Part shown: in pieces, positions 47,543 through 56,453 of the stretch
Numbering within the stretch: position 1 is the stretch's first letter
Layout: the number at the start of each line of letters is the position of its first letter
DNA from: Muribaculaceae bacterium
GTDB lineage: Bacteria > Bacteroidota > Bacteroidia > Bacteroidales > Muribaculaceae
Direction of reading: 5' to 3'
Length of the DNA stretch: 64,000 nt
Assembly: GCA_017619935.1 (NCBI GenBank)
Contig: JAFZRJ010000037.1
Location: forward strand, 62,001-126,000
Notes under the pieces: model-generated
Told to the model about the DNA's origin: nothing
Seen by the model: only the letters and a program-made list of their open reading frames with translations
Database searches by the model: none
Position numbers and translations under genes: made by a program

Positions 47543-48391
47543 TCATTTATTGGCGGTGACAAATCGGTCATTGCCGAAACTGTCTTTGAAGACGCGCATA
47601 TCGGCAAAGCCATGCCGGCCCAGTTCTTGGGCTACCGCCACACCGAATCGGCGGTTAATCTCCAGATAGATACGGCCTTGCGGCACCAGCACTCGGGAGG
47701 CAAACTGAGCGATGGCACGGTAAAACAGCAAGGGGTCGGCATCGGGCACAAACAGCGCATCGTGTGGCTCATAATCAAGCACATTGCGCTCAATGCCAGC
47801 CTTTTCGCTCATAATGATATAAGGCGGATTACTCACCACAATGTCCTGGCTCTCGGCAGGCAATGGGGGCATTTCCAGTATGTCGGCCTCCATCCATCGC
47901 ACCCTTACCCTCAGCATTTCGGCATTTTCACGAGCCACATCCAGCGCGTCATTGTTGATGTCTACACCAGTGACTTGCGGAAACTTCAACGCACGGGCCA
48001 GACTGATGGCAATGCAGCCACTACCCGTGCCCAGGTCCATCACTCGCAAGTCGTCGCGGTCGCGGTTTTCGTCGATGACAAGGTCAACAAGTTGCTCGGT
48101 CTCGGGCCGCGGAATGAGCGTAGCGGGAGTGACCTTGAAATTGTGGCCATGAAACCGCGCAAAACCTAGTATGTACTGCAACGGCTCGTAGCGCTCCAGA
48201 CGGCACAAGATGTTCTCGAGGCGGGTGACAAAGAACTCCGGCAATTCGGCATCGGCCCGCATCACCACATCCACTGGCGAATAGTGCATCACTTCTTCCA
48301 TCACCACACGCGCCATGGCATCAAGTTCGGCGGCTGAATACTGGTTTCCCAAACGCTGGCGGAAAACAACGGCAACTTCTCTTGTCTTCAT
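47543..48391 (-). CDS. prmC: Release factor glutamine methyltransferase
   Basis: A 282-residue SAM-dependent enzyme that methylates the GGQ glutamine of peptide-release factors. The N-terminal helical domain is followed by VMDLGTGSGCIAIS (SAM site, about 118-130) and VVSNPPYI (catalytic NPPY, about 186). The length is normal. The cyd operon lies downstream on the same strand but has its own promoter. Confidence 0.95.
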   Translation of the reverse strand: MKTREVAVVFRQRLGNQYSAAELDAMARVVMEEVMHYSPVDVVMRADAELPEFFVTRLENILCRLERYEPLQYILGFARFHGHNFKVTPATLIPRPETEQLVDLVIDENRDRDDLRVMDLGTGSGCIAISLARALKFPQVTGVDINNDALDVARENAEMLRVRVRWMEADILEMPPLPAESQDIVVSNPPYIIMSEKAGIERNVLDYEPHDALFVPDADPLLFYRAIAQFASRVLVPQGRIYLEINRRFGVAVAQELGRHGFADMRVFKDSFGNDRFVTANK

Positions 48392-48446
48392 AACTGATTT
48401 TCAATTAACGTCAAGTTGATTCTGGAACGCAACCTAACGGATGACA

Positions 48447-48454
48447 AAGTTAGG
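48447..48454 (-). promoter_or_regulatory. Bacteroidetes -7 box for prmC
   Basis: Minus-strand TAACTTTG, 56 bp before the prmC start. Confidence 0.6.
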
Positions 48455-48731
48455 CATTTTTGAGGACACTCGCAACTGGCCTGACCGCTTCTTCACATAG
48501 TAACTCACCGCCAGGACCGCTTTCACTACCAGCCTTTTTGCACACAAACCTCATTCAACATTGAGTTCACCGCATCTTTCCACGTTAAAAAGGTGTAAAA
48601 AATGGGCGTTTGCATTTTAATATCTTAATTCAGTGTCGCTGATTGCATACGAAATAGTAATTTTACACGCTAAAAGGTGTGTCTTCTCCGTTTATTAAGG
48701 GAAAAGACGCAATTGACGTCATGTTTTTTCG

Positions 48732-48739
48732 TACCTTTG
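48732..48739 (+). promoter_or_regulatory. Bacteroidetes -7 box for the DUF6242-bamA operon
   Basis: TACCTTTG just ahead of the 48749 gene; expected start near 48745. Confidence 0.6.
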
Positions 48740-48748
48740 CCGATTATT

Positions 48749-50239
48749 ATGACAAGAAGAATGAAAGATTTAAAGCTATTATATTTGGTGCTGGCAGTAG
48801 TGCTGGCAACCGCCTTGGGTTCGTGCCACAAAGACGACGACAACAACGATGAGCCCGATTATGTCTATACGAGCAGCCCGAGCAGCACGCTGGTGCAGTC
48901 GTTCGCTTTAAAAGCCGACGCCGACGTGATGGAGAGCCTCGACTCGGTCTTCTTCACCATCGACCCCACACGCAGCGTCATCTACAACGCCGACTCACTT
49001 CCCGTGGGCACCGACGTGAGCGCGCTGCAAGTGACCATGTCGTTCAAATCCAGCATAAGTTCGGCCGTGTTCCATGTGCTGGATGCCGAGAACAACAGCA
49101 CCGATTACTCCTACACCAGTACATCATCGGACAAGATGGACTTTCGCTATGGCGTGAAACTCACCATCACCAGCGCCGATGAGGAACATACTCAAGATTA
49201 TGTGGTGAAAGTGAATGTCCACCAGCAGGAACCCGACTCCATCGTTTGGCCCGCTTCGGCACGGCGCGACCTGCCCGGTGCCACAGCCACCAACCTTGCC
49301 GTGGGCACAGCGCATTTCAACGACCTGTACTGGTGCTTGCTGCACAACAACAACGGCTATTTCATGTCACAAGCCGCAGCACCCATTGGGCCGTGGACAA
49401 CCCAGGAAGTCATCAACGTCACCGCCGACGCAAGTTCGCTGGCCGCTACCAGCGACGCCCTCTATCTGCTCGACAATGGTGGCAATCTGATGCGCAGCAC
49501 CGACGGTAATGTGTGGAGTGAAGTGGACAATGGTTGGAAGCACATCTTGGGCGGCTACGAAGACCGCGTGCTCGGATTGCGCTATGATAACGCCACCAGC
49601 ACCTACCTCTACGACGAATATCCTCGTCGTGACGGCTTTGAGCCCACTGCTATTGAACAAGGGTTCCCCGTGAAAGGCACCTCACAGTTCATTGTCACCG
49701 AAAACTCCTGGTCAATAGCGCCCCAGGCCGTAATGGTGGGCGGCGTAAAAGCCGACGGCTCTCTCAACAGTGCCACTTGGGGTTACGACGGAACACGATG
49801 GGCCAACATCAGCTCGACCAAGAATCAGCTGCCGGCACTGGAAGCGCCTACACTTTTCGCCTATTACACCTACAGCACTAACTCTTCCACGCTCAGAACG
49901 ACCAAAGCAGTCACATGGATGGTCATGGGCGGACGCAAGAGTGACGGCAAACTGAACACCACCACTTATGTGTCGAAGGACCAGGGCATCACTTGGGCTG
50001 AGGGTGGAAACGCGCTGGCGCAAGGAGCGACTATGCCCGCTTTCTATGGAGCACAGGCACAAGTGTACACCATGACACTCGGTCCCAACAAAGCTCCGGC
50101 ACGGCGCATTTCACAAGCAACCACCTCGTGGGAATGTCCCTACATTTTCCTCTTTGGAGGTTATAACACGAAAGGACAGTTGTATAACAACATTTGGCAA
50201 GGCGTGCTCCTAAGACTGACCTACAAACCACTGCAATAA
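48749..50239 (+). CDS. DUF6242 lipoprotein
   Basis: A 496-residue lipoprotein (lipobox LGSC near residue 28) whose N-terminal domain (SFALKADADVMESLDSVFF) fits DUF6242; the rest shows kelch or sialidase-like beta repeats (SLAATSDALYLLDNGGN). Function is unknown. It opens the envelope operon, as I recall for Bacteroides. The ATG at 48749 is used; an in-frame ATG at 48761 would leave a more normal leader. The stop overlaps the next start (TAATG). Confidence 0.78.
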   Translation: MTRRMKDLKLLYLVLAVVLATALGSCHKDDDNNDEPDYVYTSSPSSTLVQSFALKADADVMESLDSVFFTIDPTRSVIYNADSLPVGTDVSALQVTMSFKSSISSAVFHVLDAENNSTDYSYTSTSSDKMDFRYGVKLTITSADEEHTQDYVVKVNVHQQEPDSIVWPASARRDLPGATATNLAVGTAHFNDLYWCLLHNNNGYFMSQAAAPIGPWTTQEVINVTADASSLAATSDALYLLDNGGNLMRSTDGNVWSEVDNGWKHILGGYEDRVLGLRYDNATSTYLYDEYPRRDGFEPTAIEQGFPVKGTSQFIVTENSWSIAPQAVMVGGVKADGSLNSATWGYDGTRWANISSTKNQLPALEAPTLFAYYTYSTNSSTLRTTKAVTWMVMGGRKSDGKLNTTTYVSKDQGITWAEGGNALAQGATMPAFYGAQAQVYTMTLGPNKAPARRISQATTSWECPYIFLFGGYNTKGQLYNNIWQGVLLRLTYKPLQ

Positions 50240-50910
50240 TGAAACGCCTGTTACTCATATTCATGACGTTGGCGCTCACCGCCACCGCCCTCCGCGCCCA
50301 GGAATACCGCTTTGAGGTAGGTCCTACGCTGGGCATTAGCGGATATCTGGGCGATGTCAACAAGAGCAACATGTGGCAGCACCCAGGGCTGGCCGCCGGC
50401 GCCATGCTGCGATATGTCGCCAACAGCCGATGGGCGTTCAAGGGCAACCTCACCTATGCCCGCATCAGTGGCAGCACACGCGACACCAACATACAGTGGC
50501 CCGAGGGCTATGGCGTCGAGTTCAAGTCAAACCTTTACGACCTGAGCGCAACAGCCGAGTTCAATTTCTTCCACTTCGGCTCAGGCCCCACCTACAAGAA
50601 CTACAAACGCATCACGCCATATATGGTGCTTGGCATCGGTACGGTGTTGTCCACCACCGGTAAAGGCAACACCGGGTTCAGCTTCACGCTGCCCATGGGC
50701 GTCGGCGTGAAATATAAATTCAAGGAGCGCATGAACTTCGGTTTTGAGTTCACTATGCGTAAGGACTTTGGCGATAAGCTCGACAACGTGGCTGACCCCT
50801 ACGGCATCGTGCACGGGGTGGCAAAGAACACCGACTGGCACTCGCTGGCGTTGTTTACCGTAACCTACGAATTCAGTAAGCGATGCACCAAGTGTCACTA
50901 TGTTGAATAA
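50239..50910 (+). CDS. DUF6089 outer-membrane beta-barrel protein
   Basis: A 223-residue protein with signal peptide (1-20, ending LRAQ) and an eight-stranded barrel-type pattern (EVGPTLGISGYLGDVN at the N-terminus, LPMGVGVKYKF, FGFEFTMRKDFGDKLD). It is usually found beside uppS and bamA in Bacteroidetes; function unknown. Translation is coupled to the preceding gene by the one-base stop/start overlap. Confidence 0.85.
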   Translation: MKRLLLIFMTLALTATALRAQEYRFEVGPTLGISGYLGDVNKSNMWQHPGLAAGAMLRYVANSRWAFKGNLTYARISGSTRDTNIQWPEGYGVEFKSNLYDLSATAEFNFFHFGSGPTYKNYKRITPYMVLGIGTVLSTTGKGNTGFSFTLPMGVGVKYKFKERMNFGFEFTMRKDFGDKLDNVADPYGIVHGVAKNTDWHSLALFTVTYEFSKRCTKCHYVE

Positions 50911-50938
50911 CACTATTTCCCTTCAAGCGTAACAAGAA

Positions 50939-51721
50939 ATGACCCATCAACAACATACCGCAAACGTCGATTGCCGACTTGACCCCACCCGCATTCCGAA
51001 GCATGTGGCCATCATCATGGACGGCAATGGACGCTGGGCGAAGGAACAGGGCAAGGAACGGTCGTTTGGGCATGAAAACGGTGTGAATACCGTGCGGCAA
51101 ATCACCGAAATCGCCAGTGAATTAGGCGTGAAATACCTCACGCTCTACACTTTCTCGACCGAGAACTGGAACAGGCCACAGCAAGAAGTGGACCTGCTTA
51201 TGCACCTGGTGGTGACCGCCATCGAGCAACAAACGCCTGACCTCATTCGCAACAATGTGAGTCTCACCGTCATCGGCGACACACAGCGCATGCCTCAATT
51301 TGCACGGGAGCGACTGGAGCGTTGCATCGCCGATACCGCACACTGTACAGGGTTAGTGCTGTGCCTCGCGCTGAGCTACTCCTCACGATGGGAAATTGTG
51401 GAAGCCTGCCGCACGCTCGCCGTGCAGGTCAAGAACGGACAGTTGCAACCCGACGATATCGACGAAGCACGGGTGGCGGCCAGCATGGTCACAGCCGACA
51501 TGCCCGACCCTGACCTGCTCATCCGCACCGGCGGCGACTTGCGCATCAGCAACTACTTGCTGTGGCAAATCGCTTACAGCGAACTGTATTTCACCGACAA
51601 ATACTGGCCCGCTTTCACCAAGGACGACTTCGTGGCGGCCATTGCCGATTTCCAGTCACGGGAACGCCGGTTCGGGAAAACGAGCGAACAAATACAAGAG
51701 AAAAGCGACAACCAACTGTAA
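50939..51721 (+). CDS. uppS: Isoprenyl transferase (undecaprenyl diphosphate synthase)
   Basis: A 260-residue cis-prenyltransferase that makes the C55 lipid carrier for peptidoglycan and surface glycans. [13 protein letters not shown] carries the catalytic Asp 28; FSTENWNRP and [19 protein letters not shown] are family motifs, with LYFTDKYWP near the C-terminus. The gene is complete and lies between DUF6089 and bamA. Confidence 0.96.
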   Translation: MTHQQHTANVDCRLDPTRIPKHVAIIMDGNGRWAKEQGKERSFGHENGVNTVRQITEIASELGVKYLTLYTFSTENWNRPQQEVDLLMHLVVTAIEQQTPDLIRNNVSLTVIGDTQRMPQFARERLERCIADTAHCTGLVLCLALSYSSRWEIVEACRTLAVQVKNGQLQPDDIDEARVAASMVTADMPDPDLLIRTGGDLRISNYLLWQIAYSELYFTDKYWPAFTKDDFVAAIADFQSRERRFGKTSEQIQEKSDNQL

Positions 51722-51771
51722 TCCACGCTTGACCAGTTGATTTTGAAGATAATTAATTGATATACGACAAT

Positions 51772-54423
51772 ATGCTAAATAAGATAGTTTTACTCATTAC
51801 GACACTCGCGCTCACTTTGGGCTCGGCCAATGCACAGGTTAAGGAGACCTACACCGTCAACGACACTGTGTATAATCCCAAGATTGTGTTCACTGGAGTT
51901 CCCTCCAAATACGAAATCGCGGGCATCAAGGTCGAAGGCGTGGACAACTACGAGGACAACATCATCATCGGATATTCGGGACTGGCCGTTGGTCAGCGCA
52001 TCGACATTCCGGGCGAAGACCTCAAGGCCGTTGCCAAGCGGTTTTGGCGACAGGGACTGTTCTCGAAAGTGCAGATTCAAGTGGAGAAAACTTATCAGGA
52101 CAAGGCCTGGCTCATCTTCAGCCTGAGGCAGCAACCTCGCATCAGCAAGGTTAACTTCAATGGCGCCAAAAGCGGTGAGAAAAAAGACCTTCAAGAACGG
52201 CTCGGACTGATGGCGGGCAACCAAATGACGCCCAACATCGCCAACCGCATCAAGCAGATTGTAGAAAAATACTATGCTGGAAAGGGCTTTGAAAAGGCCG
52301 AGTGCAACGTGAGACAAACGGAGGACTTGAGCAAGCAGAACGAGGTGATTGTGGACATCGACATCAACAAGAACGAAAAAATCAAGGTCCACAAGATTTA
52401 CATCGACGGCAATAATGTGCTCAGTGACCGAAAGCTCAAGCGAACCATGAAAAAGACCAACGAGAAAAACGACCTTCTCAAGATCTTCAGCCAAAAGAAA
52501 TTTGTTCGCACCGACTACGAAGACGACTTGCAGCGCATCATTGACAAGTATAACGAAAAGGGTTATCGCGACGCGCGCATCGTGTCAGACAGCGTGGTCA
52601 ATTATAACGACAAACTGGTGGACGTGCACATCACCGTGGACGAGGGCACCAAGTACTACATTAACAGCATTTCGTGGGTGGGCAACACCGTCTATCCGTC
52701 ATCGCTGCTCGACGATGTACTCGGTATCAACAAGGGCGACGTGTACAACCAGAAGTTGCTCAACAAGCGCACGCAGGAAGACGACGACGCCATCGCCAAC
52801 CTATACATGAACAACGGTTACTTGTTCTACCAACTCATACCCGTGGAGGCCAAGGTGGAGGGCGACTCCATCGACCTGGAGATGCGTATGTTCGAAGGCA
52901 AGCAAGCACGAATCAACAAGGTGGTCATCAATGGTAACGACCGCCTCTACGAGAAGGTGGTGAGACGTGAGTTACGCATCCGACCCGGTGATTTGTTCTC
53001 CAAGAACGACCTCATGCGCTCAGCTCGTGAAATTGCCCAAACGGGCCATTTCGACCCCGAAAAGATGGACATTCGCCCCGAGCCCAACGAAGAAAACGGA
53101 ACGGTGGACATCATCTTGAACCTTGAATCCAAGGCCAACGACCAGGTCGAGTTCTCGGCCGGATGGGGACAGACGGGTATCTTGGGCAAACTCAGTCTGA
53201 AATTCACCAACTTCTCCATCAAGAACCTGTTCCACCCATCGTCCTACAAAGGCATTATCCCTCAAGGCGACGGACAGACGTTCACCATCAGCGCACAAAC
53301 CAACGCCAAGTATTACCAGGCCTACAGTTTGTCGTTCATCGACCCATGGTTCGGTGGAAAACGACCCAACTCGCTCTCGGTGTCGGCGTTCTATAGCCGT
53401 CAGACGGGTATCAACTCGTCCTATTACAACAGCCAGTATCAGAACTACTACCAGAACATGATGATGAACAGTAGTTTGTATGGCTATGGATACAACTCCT
53501 ACTATTACAACGGCGGTAGTGGTTACAACTACTATGAGAACGCCTACGACCCCAGCAAGTACTTGCAGATGGCCGGTGTGACAGTGGGATTCGGCAAGCG
53601 CCTCAAGTGGCCCGATGACTACTTCACTTTCATGGCCGACCTGAGTTACCAGTGGTACAGCCTCAAGAACTGGGAGTACCTCTATTACATGAACAACGGT
53701 GTGTCGAACTCCATCGTGCTGGGCTTCACCATCTCACGTAACAGTATTGATAACCCGCTCTATACCCGCAAGGGCAGTATGTTCTCGCTCAGTTTCCACG
53801 CCACCCCACCGGCAAGCCTCTTCGGCAAGAAAAACTGGAAAGCGCTCAGCGAGTCAACTTCGGAAGCCGACAAGAAAGAACTCTACAAGTGGATTGAATA
53901 CTGGAAACTCAAGTTCCAGGCTCGAACCTACACCCCACTCACCGACCCCGACGGACGTTGGACACTGGTGCTCATGACACGCGCCGACTTCGGACTGCTG
54001 GGCAGTTGGAACAAACACATAAAATCGCCCTTCGAGACCTTCTATGTGGGCGGTGACGGTATGAGCGGCAGCTACACCTACGCCACCGAAACCATCGCGT
54101 TGCGTGGCTATGAGAACGGTGCTTTCACCCCGTGGGGTTATGAAGGATATGCCTACGACCGCTTCGTCATGGAACTGCATTTCCCGCTCATGCTTTCGAC
54201 CAGCGCCACCATCTACCCGCTCGTCTTCATCGAGGGCGGTAACGCATGGCAAAACGTGAAGGACTTCAACCCCTTCAACATCAAGCGCTCGGCTGGTGTG
54301 GGAGCACGCATCTACCTCCCCATGATTGGTATGCTTGGTATCGACTGGGGCTATGGTTTCGACAAGGTGATGGGCAAGAAGGGTGGCAGCAACTTCCACT
54401 TCGTGCTCGGACAGGAATTCTAA
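51772..54423 (+). CDS. bamA: Outer-membrane protein assembly factor BamA
   Basis: An 883-residue Omp85 protein that folds and inserts outer-membrane barrels. A signal peptide (1-22, ending ANA) precedes five POTRA domains (about 40-450) and a 16-stranded barrel. The C-terminal strands include RSAGVGARIYLPMIGMLGID and FHFVLGQEF. The barrel contains an unusual Tyr/Asn-rich stretch at about 545-595, probably an extracellular loop. The ATG at 51772 is preferred to an upstream TTG. It is followed by three Skp/OmpH-like genes. Confidence 0.95.
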   Translation: MLNKIVLLITTLALTLGSANAQVKETYTVNDTVYNPKIVFTGVPSKYEIAGIKVEGVDNYEDNIIIGYSGLAVGQRIDIPGEDLKAVAKRFWRQGLFSKVQIQVEKTYQDKAWLIFSLRQQPRISKVNFNGAKSGEKKDLQERLGLMAGNQMTPNIANRIKQIVEKYYAGKGFEKAECNVRQTEDLSKQNEVIVDIDINKNEKIKVHKIYIDGNNVLSDRKLKRTMKKTNEKNDLLKIFSQKKFVRTDYEDDLQRIIDKYNEKGYRDARIVSDSVVNYNDKLVDVHITVDEGTKYYINSISWVGNTVYPSSLLDDVLGINKGDVYNQKLLNKRTQEDDDAIANLYMNNGYLFYQLIPVEAKVEGDSIDLEMRMFEGKQARINKVVINGNDRLYEKVVRRELRIRPGDLFSKNDLMRSAREIAQTGHFDPEKMDIRPEPNEENGTVDIILNLESKANDQVEFSAGWGQTGILGKLSLKFTNFSIKNLFHPSSYKGIIPQGDGQTFTISAQTNAKYYQAYSLSFIDPWFGGKRPNSLSVSAFYSRQTGINSSYYNSQYQNYYQNMMMNSSLYGYGYNSYYYNGGSGYNYYENAYDPSKYLQMAGVTVGFGKRLKWPDDYFTFMADLSYQWYSLKNWEYLYYMNNGVSNSIVLGFTISRNSIDNPLYTRKGSMFSLSFHATPPASLFGKKNWKALSESTSEADKKELYKWIEYWKLKFQARTYTPLTDPDGRWTLVLMTRADFGLLGSWNKHIKSPFETFYVGGDGMSGSYTYATETIALRGYENGAFTPWGYEGYAYDRFVMELHFPLMLSTSATIYPLVFIEGGNAWQNVKDFNPFNIKRSAGVGARIYLPMIGMLGIDWGYGFDKVMGKKGGSNFHFVLGQEF

Positions 54424-54525
54424 ACACGTCCCTCACTTCACTCGGACTGGCGACATTAAACCTTTTCGGGTGAAGGGGGTCAAATGAACAAGTTTTTTTG
54501 TAACACTCAAATATTGAACAACAAC

Positions 54526-55041
54526 ATGAAGAAGATTGCATTAACATTGGTCGCTGTATTGGCCTGCATGTTTACAGCCAATGCACAAAAATTTGCCTTG
54601 GTCGATATGGAGTATGTGCTCAAGAATGTCCCGGCCTATGAGATGGCCAATGAGCAGCTCAATCAAGTGTCGCAACGATGGCAGCGTGAGGTGGACGAAC
54701 TCAAGAAAGAGGCCGACACCATGTATAAGAACTACCAGGCCGACATGGTCTTCCTTACCGACGAACAAAAGAAAAAGAAAGAGGAAGAAATTGTAGCCAA
54801 GGAGAAAGAGGCTTCTCAGCTCCAGTACAAGTATTTCGGCCCACAAGGCGAACTGTTCAAAAAGCGCCAGTCGCTCATCAAGCCCATCCAGGACGACATC
54901 TACAATGCTTGCAAGAAGGTGTGCGAAGAACGTGGATTCCAAGTGATTTTCGACCGTGCGTCGTCGCAGAGCATCATCTTTGCCAGCCCGCGCATCGATG
55001 TGAGCAATGAAGTGCTCGCAAAGCTGGGCTACGGCAAGTAG
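54526..55041 (+). CDS. OmpH/Skp family periplasmic chaperone, copy 1
   Basis: A 171-residue chaperone for unfolded outer-membrane proteins. Signal peptide (1-20, ending NAQ), beta strand FALVDMEYVL, long coiled-coil arms rich in K/E/Q (about 45-115) and a closing strand domain (FQVIFDRASSQSIIFASP) fit Skp. The start at 54526 gives a proper signal peptide; the open frame upstream does not. Confidence 0.9.
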   Translation: MKKIALTLVAVLACMFTANAQKFALVDMEYVLKNVPAYEMANEQLNQVSQRWQREVDELKKEADTMYKNYQADMVFLTDEQKKKKEEEIVAKEKEASQLQYKYFGPQGELFKKRQSLIKPIQDDIYNACKKVCEERGFQVIFDRASSQSIIFASPRIDVSNEVLAKLGYGK

Positions 55042-55113
55042 AGTCATAACGAATGTTTGCACTCATAACTAAAATGAAAAAAGAATCATCAATAACTTAT
55101 TATTAATAATAAC

Positions 55114-55626
55114 ATGATCAAGAGAATTTTACTCGCGGCTCTCGTAGCCGCCCCCCTTTGCCTGATGGCACAAGCCCCGAAGTTTGGTGTTGTTAATTCA
55201 CAGGACATCTTCAACGTGATGCCCGAGAAAGCCACCGCCGAGAACACTCTCAAGACGGCCAGCGACCGCTATGAGACCGAGTTCAAGAACCTCCAGGAGG
55301 CTTTCCAGAAGAAACTCACCGACTACGAAGCACAGGAGAAAGATCCTAGCACTCCCGACGCCATCAAACAACGTCACCAGGAGGAACTGCAAACCGAGTA
55401 TCAGAAGATTCAGAACTTCCAGCAGACTGCCGCTCAAGATTTGCAGAAGCAGCAGGAAACACTGTTGGCGCCCATCTCCAAGAAACTCCAGGATGCCATT
55501 CAGGCTGTAGGTGCCGAAGGTGGTTACACCTTCATCTACGACTTGTCGATTCCTTCCATCATCTACCATGGCTCTGGTGCCGAAGACGTCAGTGCGAAGG
55601 TTAAGGCAAAATTGGGTATCAAATAA
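55114..55626 (+). CDS. OmpH/Skp family periplasmic chaperone, copy 2
   Basis: A 170-residue paralogue with the same layout: signal peptide (1-19), FGVVNSQDIFNVMPE, helical arms and a C-terminal YTFIYDLSIPSIIYHG strand. It has diverged clearly from copy 1 and is closer to copy 3, which starts only 3 bp after its stop. Confidence 0.9.
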   Translation: MIKRILLAALVAAPLCLMAQAPKFGVVNSQDIFNVMPEKATAENTLKTASDRYETEFKNLQEAFQKKLTDYEAQEKDPSTPDAIKQRHQEELQTEYQKIQNFQQTAAQDLQKQQETLLAPISKKLQDAIQAVGAEGGYTFIYDLSIPSIIYHGSGAEDVSAKVKAKLGIK

Positions 55627-55629
55627 ACA

Positions 55630-56124
55630 ATGAAACGAGTTTTTTTAACCATCTTACTAGCAATGCCCCTGCTCCTTATGGCGCAGGGCATTGCTGTTTA
55701 TGATGCCGAGGCGGTGTTCAACGACATGACCGAAAAGACTCAAGCCGAAGCCAAGTTGAAAGCCACCAGCGCCAAGCTGCAGGCCGAATACAAGCAAATG
55801 CAAGAGGATTTCAACCGCAAGTATGCCGACTACCAAGCCCTCGCAGCCGATCCCGAAACACCCGCTGCCATCAAGGAAAGACGCATGCAGGAAATTCAGG
55901 AGAGCGACAAGAAAATTCAGGATTTCCAGCGCAATGCCGAGGCTGAGCTTCAACTCAAACGCGACGAACTCATCAACCCCTTGCGTGCCGCCATCGATGC
56001 TGCCGTGAAAGAAGTGGGCGACGAAAGTGGATATGCCGTCATTCTCGACAGCAAACAAGTGTCCTATCGCAACGCTTCAACACCCGATGTCACCGCACGA
56101 GTAAAAGCCAAGTTGGGGCTTTGA
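55630..56124 (+). CDS. OmpH/Skp family periplasmic chaperone, copy 3
   Basis: A 164-residue paralogue: signal peptide (1-18), IAVYDAEAVFNDMTEKT, charged coiled-coil arms and a closing strand (YAVILDSKQVSYRNAS). It ends the envelope operon. In Bacteroides, as I recall it, murI follows here; in this genome an LRR protein gene does. Confidence 0.9.
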   Translation: MKRVFLTILLAMPLLLMAQGIAVYDAEAVFNDMTEKTQAEAKLKATSAKLQAEYKQMQEDFNRKYADYQALAADPETPAAIKERRMQEIQESDKKIQDFQRNAEAELQLKRDELINPLRAAIDAAVKEVGDESGYAVILDSKQVSYRNASTPDVTARVKAKLGL

Positions 56125-56255
56125 CGCCCGACCTGTCACCGACCAAAATCTAAGCCGTATTTGATTTGTATCTCCTTACGGCAGTGAAAACTATTTGATT
56201 TTTAAAAAGATCTATTTTTTCACTACTTTTTGTAGTGTCCCTTTTGTCCCTTACT

Positions 56256-56279
56256 CCCTTCAGAGCAAGGGCTTTTTTT
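56256..56279 (+). terminator. Terminator of the bamA-ompH operon
   Basis: Five-bp CCCTT/AAGGG stem with a 6-nt loop and a seven-T run. Short, but well placed. Confidence 0.55.
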
Positions 56280-56385
56280 GTGCACACCAATGGCCCTAAA
56301 TTCTCATCCACCAAATGGTATCATCAAATTCTATGTTATTTACCTCTTTTTTTGCTTTTGGGTGGACCAATACAATATTTTTGTT

Positions 56386-56393
56386 TAACTTTG
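56386..56393 (+). promoter_or_regulatory. Bacteroidetes -7 box for the LRR protein gene
   Basis: TAACTTTG with TTTG at 56357-56360 upstream. The ATG is 60 bp downstream. Confidence 0.6.
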
Positions 56394-56453
56394 CACAACA
56401 GCGAAACTTATAAGCCTATACAACAGCCAAATATTAACTACAACATTATAACT

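Larger units (their letters stand above)
48392..48748. other. Divergent intergenic region between prmC and the envelope operon
   Basis: 357 bp holding two back-to-back promoters (48447-48454 minus, 48732-48739 plus). I see no further gene, RNA or clear repeat. Confidence 0.6.
56125..56453. other. Intergenic region with operon terminator and next promoter
   Basis: 329 bp. It holds a CACTAC/GTAGTG hairpin at 56221-56237, a CCCTT/AAGGG hairpin with seven T at 56256-56279 (probable terminator), and the promoter at 56386-56393. No gene is seen. Confidence 0.6.

Noticed and set aside
56235..56453. Extended start of the LRR protein at 56235
   Set aside because: The extra residues cross the terminator and promoter; a clear signal peptide starts at 56454.
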